DNA of 5,445 nucleotides, from assembly GCA_002504495.1 (NCBI GenBank), contig DATC01000096.1, forward strand, positions 6,595 to 12,039. The letters run 5' to 3'. The notes under the pieces were generated by a model, which made no database searches, had not been told where the DNA came from, and saw nothing but the letters and a program-made list of their open reading frames with translations. Below, piece by piece: positions 1-5,445 of this stretch. Source of the DNA: Methanomassiliicoccaceae archaeon UBA537 (lineage in GTDB: Archaea; Thermoplasmatota; Thermoplasmata; Methanomassiliicoccales; Methanomethylophilaceae). Numbering within the stretch: position 1 is the stretch's first letter; each line of letters starts with the position of its first letter. A program made the position numbers and the translations under genes.

Positions 1-441
1 AGGGATCCTGTCTCCTATGACCGATCCGCCTCTGGTGTACGCGCCGTAGCAGATGTAGGACATCTCCTTGGGCCCTCCGGTGTGGACCTCTATGCAGTAC
101 AGGACGTCATCCTCCAGATAGATCTGCATGTTGTGTTCGTCGATCGGGACGGCCTCCCTGTCGGACACCATGACCGCGGAGGACCTCCATCCCTCGTCGG
201 TCTCGAAATCCAGCCTGTCTCCCGACACGGTTATGCTGAGGATGTCGGAGAACTTCGGTCCCATGGGCGGGTTGGACGGATAGGTGTACATCCTCAGCCA
301 GTCGCCGGATATGCCGTTCAGGGCGTCATCTCCTTCGGATGAACCGTCGTCGCAAGGGGCGAAGGGGGTCCATGCGAATGCGAGGCATATTATGACGACG
401 GCGACAGCCATCGAGGCCGCGGCGACTCTGGAGGAACCCAT
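1..441 (-). CDS. Secreted protein of unknown function, N-terminal part (partial)
   Basis: Reading the minus strand from ATG at 441-439 gives 147 codons without a stop to the window edge, so the C-terminus is missing. Residues 6-23 are a hydrophobic run after a single Arg5 (VAAASMAVAVVIICLAFA), which fits a signal peptide or N-terminal anchor. Cys30 follows in FAPC, but this is not a good lipobox. An acidic linker follows (DDGSSEGDD, 31-39), then a domain from about residue 43 with alternating short hydrophobic strands and turns (GISGDW at 43-48, LSITVSGD at 68-75, MQIYLEDDVLYCIEV at 105-119). This suggests a beta-rich extracellular domain; Cys116 and Cys131 could pair. I do not recognise the family. 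It is divergent from the acylase-like gene at 584. No Shine-Dalgarno is visible, and a TATA-like element at 462-470 suggests a leaderless message. Codon use matches the neighbours. The reading frame is well supported and the function is unknown. Confidence 0.8.
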   Translation of the reverse strand, partial: MGSSRVAAASMAVAVVIICLAFAWTPFAPCDDGSSEGDDALNGISGDWLRMYTYPSNPPMGPKFSDILSITVSGDRLDFETDEGWRSSAVMVSDREAVPIDEHNMQIYLEDDVLYCIEVHTGGPKEMSYICYGAYTRGGSVIGDRIP

Positions 442-460
442 GATGAAACCATGAGGTCTG

Positions 461-470
461 CCGTATTTGA
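461..470 (-). promoter_or_regulatory. Candidate TATA box for the minus-strand secreted protein
   Basis: On the minus strand this reads TCAAATACGG. It is centred about 25 nt upstream of the ATG at 441, the spacing expected between an archaeal TATA box and a leaderless transcription start. The match to the archaeal TATA consensus is weak. The alternative is the better AT-rich element at 531-540 read in the minus direction, which would give a leader of roughly 70 nt. Confidence 0.35.
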
Positions 471-481
471 TGACATTGAAG

Positions 482-508
482 GAGAACGGTCTTCGGAGCC
501 GCGTTCTC
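482..508. repeat. Inverted repeat in the divergent promoter region
   Basis: GAGAACG at 482-488 and CGTTCTC at 502-508 are perfect 7-bp inverted arms separated by 13 bp. The dyad lies between the candidate TATA boxes of the two divergent genes (461-470 minus, 532-540 plus), where a shared regulator could bind. A 7-bp word, GGTCTTC, also occurs twice nearby, at 488-494 and 519-525. No protein can be assigned from sequence alone. Confidence 0.3.
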
Positions 509-531
509 AGAGAGCGCGGGTCTTCTCGGCA

Positions 532-540
532 GTATTATAT
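532..540 (+). promoter_or_regulatory. TATA box for the acylase-family gene
   Basis: The sequence GTATTATAT is the most AT-rich stretch in the 442-583 spacer. Transcription would start about 25 nt downstream, near 562-565, leaving a leader of about 20 nt before ATG 584. A weak ribosome-binding match (AGGAC, 570-574) sits about 10 nt before the start codon. Confidence 0.5.
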
Positions 541-583
541 TGCATCAACCCGAGTCCAATGCGATACATAGGACGGTCCAACG

Positions 584-1699
584 ATGAACAAGACAGTGAA
601 GCGCGTTGCCATCGTCTGCGGGTTGGTCGTCATCGTCCTCGCGGCGGCGTTCCTCGGGATCTACCATTCCCGCCTTCAGACGATGTCCACGATAGAAGAG
701 GTGCAGACGTTCGACGACGGCTACAGCATATACAGGATGGATGTGAAGTACGGATACGATCTCGACGGGATCATAGCCCGCGGTATCACCGACGACCAGT
801 CGATGATAGACGCCATAGTGAAGGAGGCCATTCCGATCTTCCCCGTCCATGTGGACGTCCCCAGCTTCGGCTGCACCGCGTTCACCATGAAGGATACCGG
901 CGCCGGGACGATGATGGGCCGCAACTACGACTTCAAGCTGGACACCTCCGCGATGCTGGTCTACTGCAGCCCCGAAGGGGGATACAGGTCGGTGGCCTTC
1001 GCGGCGTTGGACAACATCTCGACGAACCATCCATCCTCGTTCAAGGAGAAGATGGCGTGCCTCACCGCTCCCTTCATCTGCCTCGACGGCATGAACGAGA
1101 AGGGCGTATCCATCGCCGTTCTGACGCTGGACAGCGAGCCCACGGACCAGGATTCCGGAAAGGACAAGATCTTCACTTCGCTGGCGATCAGGCTGGTCCT
1201 CGACCGGGCGGCATCCACCGAGGAGGCCGTCGAGCTGCTCGCCGGATACGACATGTTCGCCGCCAACGGGCGCGACTACCACTTCTATATCACAGATTCG
1301 ACCGGCGACGGCCGCGTCGTGGAATACGACTGCGACAGTCCGACCCGCGAGATGACAGTGACGAAGACCGATGCCGTGACCAACTTCTTCGTGATGTACG
1401 CGGACAAGGTCCTTCCCGATCAGAAGAACGGGCACTACGGCCACGGGAAGGAGCGCTACAACACCGTCATGGGGATACTCGAGAGCGAGACGGAGTACAC
1501 CGAGGATACGGCATGGAAGGCCCTTGTCGGAACCGCCCAGGATCCGAATCCGGACGATCCCACCAGCAACACCCAGTGGTCGATAGTCTACAACAACAGC
1601 GATCTGACGGCCCACATCGTGATCCGTCAGCATTGGGATCAGAAGATATCGTACAGTCTGGACGGGAACACGGTGGAGAAGGCGGAGCGATCGCTGTGA
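584..1699 (+). CDS. Membrane-anchored choloylglycine hydrolase/penicillin acylase-like Ntn-hydrolase (linear amide C-N hydrolase)
   Basis: This 371-residue protein belongs to the cysteine Ntn-hydrolases that cleave linear amide C-N bonds, a group including bile salt hydrolase, penicillin V acylase and the C45 acyltransferases. Residues 8-26 form one membrane segment after K3, K6 and R7, so the enzyme is probably anchored and faces outward. Residues 27-96 form a prosegment. The motif FGCTAF places the nucleophile at Cys97, and GRNYD gives Arg113 and Asp116; these +16 and +19 spacings equal those of Cys2, Arg18 and Asp21 in bile salt hydrolases. Further family-like elements are Asn171 in MNEKG, Asn267 in VTNFF and Arg291 in ERYN. 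Autocleavage at Gly96-Cys97 would be needed to free the catalytic amine. The long anchored prosegment differs from classical bile salt hydrolases, where Cys follows Met1. The substrate cannot be read from sequence; bile conjugates, N-acyl amino acids and beta-lactams are all possible. The gene ends in TGA and stands alone. Confidence 0.85.
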   Translation: MNKTVKRVAIVCGLVVIVLAAAFLGIYHSRLQTMSTIEEVQTFDDGYSIYRMDVKYGYDLDGIIARGITDDQSMIDAIVKEAIPIFPVHVDVPSFGCTAFTMKDTGAGTMMGRNYDFKLDTSAMLVYCSPEGGYRSVAFAALDNISTNHPSSFKEKMACLTAPFICLDGMNEKGVSIAVLTLDSEPTDQDSGKDKIFTSLAIRLVLDRAASTEEAVELLAGYDMFAANGRDYHFYITDSTGDGRVVEYDCDSPTREMTVTKTDAVTNFFVMYADKVLPDQKNGHYGHGKERYNTVMGILESETEYTEDTAWKALVGTAQDPNPDDPTSNTQWSIVYNNSDLTAHIVIRQHWDQKISYSLDGNTVEKAERSL

Positions 1700-1749
1700 C
1701 GAGTCCGACGTGCATGGGATCGGCGACCGGGCGGTTTCGCTCCTTCATC

Positions 1750-1774
1750 GATCCTTCGGATCAGGCATGCATGC
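1750..1774. repeat. Small hairpin and adjacent 10-bp palindrome after the acylase gene
   Basis: GATCC (1750-1754) and GGATC (1758-1762) can pair around a 3-nt loop, and GCATGCATGC at 1765-1774 is a perfect palindrome. They lie about 50-75 nt after the stop codon at 1699. No T-run follows, so evidence for a terminator is thin. I see no gene between 1700 and 1800. Confidence 0.25.
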
Positions 1775-1802
1775 GCGGCGATGGTGCGGGACGCGGCAAG
1801 GC

Positions 1803-1812
1803 CGTTATATAT
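1803..1812 (+). promoter_or_regulatory. Strong TATA box in the spacer, probably driving a plus-strand RNA
   Basis: CGTTATATAT closely resembles the TATA box found before the HTH gene (GGTTATATAC, 3567-3576). Read in the plus direction, the predicted start is about 1832-1836. No ATG or GTG beginning a credible protein lies just downstream, so the product would be noncoding. The core is nearly symmetrical, so minus-strand use cannot be excluded. Confidence 0.45.
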
Positions 1813-1832
1813 GCTCGACACATACCTGGAAC

Positions 1833-1978
1833 CGAGGGAGAAGGAGGACGAGAATACCCGGGTCGCGTCAACAACCCGGGCAGGCCCCAAGCCGGGCCAA
1901 GCTCCGATCTGCCTTACAGCAGGTCGAAGACCTTCGCCAGGATGCGGATCGCATCCAGCAAGGCCTCGAGGATTTTTA
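1833..1978 (+). ncRNA. Candidate structured or antisense RNA
   Basis: The proposed RNA begins about 26 nt after the TATA box at 1803-1812 and may end at the T-run 1973-1977. It would fold into consecutive hairpins: CCCGGGT/ACCCGGG (1857-1863 with 1874-1880), GGCCC/GGGCC (1883-1887 with 1894-1898), GATCTGC/GCAGGTC with one G-U pair (1906-1912 with 1919-1925), and GGATGCG/CGCATCC (1940-1946 with 1950-1956). It does not resemble tRNA, 5S rRNA, SRP RNA or RNase P RNA, and I found no C/D-box pair. Its 3' half would be complementary to codons 12-33 of the minus-strand small ORF at 1914-2012 and its 5' half to that message's 3' tail. Both boundaries are inferred, and the hairpins could equally belong to the minus-strand transcript. 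Confidence 0.3.
1857..1898 (-). terminator. Possible terminator hairpins of the minus-strand small gene
   Basis: Two GC-rich stems follow the TAA at 1914-1916 in minus-strand order: 1898-1883 (GGCCC/GGGCC, 6-nt loop) and 1880-1857 (CCCGGGT/ACCCGGG, 10-nt loop). The minus strand then continues TATTCTCGTCCTCC, a pyrimidine-rich tail. Archaeal terminators normally depend on T-runs, and this tail is T-poor, so the call is tentative. Confidence 0.25.
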
Positions 1979-2012
1979 TCCTCCCGATCTTAGATGACTT
2001 TTCGTCGGGCAT
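1914..2012 (-). CDS. Small hydrophobic peptide (32 aa) with a symmetric charge stripe
   Basis: The minus strand has ATG at 2012-2010, 32 codons and TAA at 1916-1914. Residues 1-11 are polar (MPDEKSSKIGR). Residues 12-32 form a predicted 21-residue helix whose only charged residues are K13, E16, D20, R23, K27 and D30; all others are Ile, Leu, Ala, Val or Phe. The 3-4-3-4 spacing puts all charges on one narrow face. In an antiparallel dimer K13 faces D30, E16 faces K27 and D20 faces R23, all opposite in charge. This resembles the charge zipper proposed for the membrane toxin TisB, with no sequence homology claimed. Codons (ATC, CTG, GAC, AAG, GTC, TTC) match the host. AGGAC at 2025-2021 is a weak ribosome-binding match. 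I do not recognise a family. The regularity supports a real gene, but the ORF is short, and chance or a soluble coiled coil remain possible. Confidence 0.5.
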   Translation of the reverse strand: MPDEKSSKIGRIKILEALLDAIRILAKVFDLL

Positions 2013-2017
2013 CTAAG
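1989..2017. repeat. Inverted repeat sequestering the small ORF's start codon
   Basis: CTTAGATG (1989-1996) and CATCTAAG (2010-2017) are perfect 8-bp inverted arms with a 13-nt spacer. In minus-strand RNA the first arm ends with the AUG of the 32-residue ORF, so the start codon would be base-paired. On the plus strand CCCGA (1983-1987) can also pair with TCGGG (2005-2009) in an interleaved, pseudoknot-like or mutually exclusive arrangement. Just beside it, GAGGAT (1968-1973) and ATCCTC (1978-1983) form a further 6-bp dyad around TTTT. Confidence 0.55.
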
Positions 2018-2020
2018 TTC

Positions 2021-2048
2021 GTCCTGGAGAGGTTGCACTCTCCGGGAC
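2021..2048. repeat. Strong 11-bp stem in the leader of the small ORF
   Basis: GTCCTGGAGAG (2021-2031) and CTCTCCGGGAC (2038-2048) pair over 11 positions; the one non-complementary position becomes a G-U wobble in plus-strand RNA and an A-C mismatch in minus-strand RNA. The loop is 6 nt (2032-2037). In minus-strand RNA it falls at the expected 5' end of the small ORF's message and contains its weak ribosome-binding match. It is the most stable-looking stem in the spacer. It could stabilise or silence that message, or act as a terminator for plus-strand transcription before ppk2, although no T-run follows. Confidence 0.45.
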
Positions 2049-2061
2049 TCCCCTTCTCGTC

Positions 2062-2074
2062 CATACTATAAGAG
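2062..2074. promoter_or_regulatory. Bidirectional TATA element between the small ORF and ppk2
   Basis: The sequence CATACTATAAGAG reads as a TATA box in both directions. On the plus strand CTATAAG predicts a start near 2094, leaving a leader of about 47 nt before ATG 2141, or a leaderless message if GTG 2093 is used. On the minus strand CTTATAGTAT predicts a start near 2042, about 30 nt before the small ORF's ATG at 2012. It is the only good AT-rich promoter candidate in the 200 bp before ppk2. Confidence 0.5.
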
Positions 2075-2080
2075 ATATCG

Positions 2081-2128
2081 GCCGTCCCGTTCGTGCGACG
2101 GCATCGAAACCATGAAGTCGTATGCCGT
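2081..2128 (+). repeat. Two overlapping, mutually exclusive hairpins before ppk2
   Basis: GCCGTC (2081-2086) can pair with GACGGC (2097-2102), and ACGGCAT (2098-2104) can pair with ATGCCGT (2122-2128). The two share bases 2098-2102 and cannot form together. If transcription starts near 2094, only the second lies fully in the leader, and the first would be DNA symmetry at the start site. Either could affect ppk2 expression. No known riboswitch class is recognised. Confidence 0.25.
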
Positions 2129-2140
2129 TCTGCGACGCGC

Positions 2141-3589
2141 ATGGCTTCCGTGGTGTCGGACGATTCGGCGAAGCGCCTCACTGCTTTGCAGCGCAGGATC
2201 GTCGATGAGAAGAGACAGGTCATAGCGGTGTTCGAAGGCCGTTCGGGACGCGTCCTAGGCCGTGTCGTCAACGAGTTCATGAATCTTCTCGAACCGCGCG
2301 GAATCCTCTACACGCATTTCTCCCCGGAGAGCATGGCATGCCCGAGGGAACGGCTGAGGTACATCTCCCGCGAGCCAGCGAAGGGGGTCATCGGAATCTA
2401 CGACCGCTCCTGGTTCACGGATCTCGTCGAAGCGTCCGGCGAAGGAAAGGACCTCGTTGTCCGGACCGGCACGGTTCTGGAGATGGAGAGGTACTTCACC
2501 GCATGCGGAGTGGTCCTGGTCAAGTTCTATCTGGACATCGACGACGATTCCCTGGAGAGGCTCGGGGAGCTGTTCCAGTCGAAGAAGCTGCCCAAGAGCA
2601 CGATACTCACCGACGATCATATAGACTCCAAGAAGTGGAAGGACAAGGTCGTGCTGCCTCTGCTGAAATCTACGAGCACCCCCGAGGCTCCGTGGAACAC
2701 GATCCGCGTCGACGAGCTCCGTCAGACCATGGAGGACGTCGTGGGGACGTTCATCTCCAGGGTCACGGACGCGTTCGATCGTCCGATTCCTCTCCAACGG
2801 GAGGACATGGTCCTTCCGTACCGCAATCCCAGGGCAGACGCGGACCTGTCTCTGAAGGCCGACGACTACAAGGCGGAGCTCGTATCGCTCTCCAGGCGCA
2901 TCGCGGACGCCCAGGCCAGGCTGGCATCGTCAGGAAGATCCCTGGTGGTAGTCTTCGAGGGATGGGACGCCGCCGGCAAGGGAGGGAGCATCAAGCGCCT
3001 CACCCGCGCCCTGAATCCCCGCGGCTACTACGTAAGGCCGGTCGCCGCCCCGACAGGGGAGGAGAGGCTCCACACCTATCTGTGGAGGTTCGCGTACAGC
3101 GTTCCGAAGCAGGGTCGCATAACGATCTACGACCGTTCCTGGTACGGGAGGATGATGGTGGAGCCCATCGAGGGACTCTGCACCGACGACGAATACTCCC
3201 GTTCCGCCCGCGAGATCAACGTGTTCGAGAGGCAGATCGTCGAATCCGGCGGAATAGTCGTCAAGCTCTGGATGGAGATAAGCCCGGAGGAGCAGCTCAG
3301 GCGCTTCGAGGCCCGCCAGGAGGATCCGGTCAAACGCTGGAAGATAACCGACGAGGACTGGAGGAACAGGGAGAAGTGGAGCATCTACGAGGAGCATGTC
3401 GACAGGATGATCTCCGCCACCAGCACCCCCTGGGCTCCGTGGACCGTCGTGGAATCGGAAGATAAGAAGTACGGCAGGCTCAAGGTCCTCCGCACTGTGG
3501 CCGAGGCCCTGGAGAACGGGCTGAAGAAGAACCGATTCGTCGATCGACGTAGGCATCCTACGTCACGGTTATATACGGACCTCCCATAG
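2141..3589 (+). CDS. Two-domain polyphosphate kinase 2 (polyphosphate:AMP phosphotransferase)
   Basis: The 482-residue protein has two tandem PPK2 domains, the layout of class II enzymes that transfer phosphate from polyphosphate to AMP to make ADP. The C-terminal domain (about 243-462) keeps the catalytic elements: Walker A at 272-282 ([11 protein letters not shown], Lys280), Walker B-like YDRSWYGR at 330-337, and an arginine/lysine-rich lid around 386-412. The N-terminal domain (about 12-212) has the same fold pattern but its Walker A is replaced by [11 protein letters not shown] (31-41), which lacks the GK. YDRSW persists at 87-91, so this half is probably structural, as in known two-domain PPK2s. 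ATG 2141 was chosen because the peptide from it begins close to the first conserved strand; GTG 2093 in the same frame would add 16 unusual residues and would suit a leaderless start. The stop is TAG. The last 20 codons overlap the next gene's promoter and encode a basic, probably non-conserved tail. Confidence 0.9.
   Translation: MASVVSDDSAKRLTALQRRIVDEKRQVIAVFEGRSGRVLGRVVNEFMNLLEPRGILYTHFSPESMACPRERLRYISREPAKGVIGIYDRSWFTDLVEASGEGKDLVVRTGTVLEMERYFTACGVVLVKFYLDIDDDSLERLGELFQSKKLPKSTILTDDHIDSKKWKDKVVLPLLKSTSTPEAPWNTIRVDELRQTMEDVVGTFISRVTDAFDRPIPLQREDMVLPYRNPRADADLSLKADDYKAELVSLSRRIADAQARLASSGRSLVVVFEGWDAAGKGGSIKRLTRALNPRGYYVRPVAAPTGEERLHTYLWRFAYSVPKQGRITIYDRSWYGRMMVEPIEGLCTDDEYSRSAREINVFERQIVESGGIVVKLWMEISPEEQLRRFEARQEDPVKRWKITDEDWRNREKWSIYEEHVDRMISATSTPWAPWTVVESEDKKYGRLKVLRTVAEALENGLKKNRFVDRRRHPTSRLYTDLP
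3546..3564. promoter_or_regulatory. Perfect palindrome, candidate operator of the HTH-HMGS operon
   Basis: GACGTAGGCATCCTACGTC has perfect 8-bp arms around CAT. It ends 4 bp upstream of the TATA box at 3569-3576, so it covers the expected TFB recognition element, although it lies within ppk2 codons. An XRE-family dimer typically binds such a dyad, and the gene directly downstream encodes one. Autoregulation is an inference from position and symmetry. I saw no second copy of this palindrome in the window. Confidence 0.55.
3569..3576 (+). promoter_or_regulatory. TATA box of the HTH-HMGS-thiolase operon
   Basis: TTATATAC is centred about 26 nt upstream of ATG 3599, so transcription probably starts at or beside the start codon and the message is leaderless. 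It lies entirely within the last codons of ppk2. No good Shine-Dalgarno precedes 3599; AGGT at 3592-3595 is only 3 nt away. Confidence 0.65.
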
Positions 3590-3598
3590 GCAGGTCCG
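3576..3598. promoter_or_regulatory. Second dyad between TATA box and start codon
   Basis: CGGACCT (3576-3582) and AGGTCCG (3592-3598) are perfect 7-bp inverted arms with a 9-bp spacer. Its centre (3587) is 32 bp from the centre of the palindrome at 3546-3564 (3555), close to three helical turns, so two bound dimers would lie on the same DNA face with the TATA box between them. Its half-site differs from that of the first palindrome, so it may bind a different protein or be coincidental. The word TAGGCA occurs in both elements (3550-3555 and 3587-3592). Confidence 0.4.
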
Positions 3599-5444
<1,846 letters not shown>

Positions 5445-5445
5445 A

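Overview
The window looks like chromosomal DNA of a GC-rich methanogen-type euryarchaeon, most probably a host-associated member of the Thermoplasmata/Methanomassiliicoccales. The signs are an archaeal-type HMG-CoA synthase followed by a thiolase, archaeal TATA boxes at leaderless-like spacing, weak or absent Shine-Dalgarno sequences, heavy AGG/ATA/ATC codon use, and secreted proteins alongside a bile-salt-hydrolase-like enzyme. The lineage is inferred; no rRNA or tRNA is present to confirm it.

Layout: (1) 1-441, minus strand, the N-terminal 147 codons of a secreted protein of unknown function that runs off the left edge. (2) 442-583, a divergent promoter region. (3) 584-1699, a membrane-anchored Ntn-hydrolase of the choloylglycine/penicillin-acylase type with its nucleophile at Cys97. 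(4) 1700-2140, a spacer dense in inverted repeats. It carries an unusual 32-codon minus-strand ORF (1914-2012), a plus-strand TATA box facing it, and a two-way TATA element before ppk2. (5) 2141-3589, a two-domain class II polyphosphate kinase (PPK2; polyphosphate:AMP phosphotransferase) with a degenerate N-terminal domain. (6) 3599-5445, an operon of an XRE-type regulator, HMG-CoA synthase and the start of acetoacetyl-CoA thiolase. The HTH stop and HMGS start share a base, and thiolase begins 2 nt after the HMGS stop.

The last three genes supply HMG-CoA for the mevalonate pathway to archaeal lipids. The operon promoter lies inside the 3' end of ppk2, and its TATA box is flanked by a perfect 8+8 bp palindrome and a second 7+7 bp dyad. 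These are good candidates for autoregulation by the HTH protein.

The observation most deserving follow-up is the 32-residue ORF in the spacer. It encodes a polar N-terminus and a 21-residue hydrophobic helix whose only charged residues fall at 13, 16, 20, 23, 27 and 30. Every pair summing to 43 is of opposite charge, the pattern expected of an antiparallel charge zipper like that proposed for the type I toxin TisB. Its start codon lies in an 8-bp hairpin, and a plus-strand promoter would make an antisense RNA across it. A small membrane peptide under RNA control, possibly a type I toxin-antitoxin-like locus, is a testable hypothesis and is not established.
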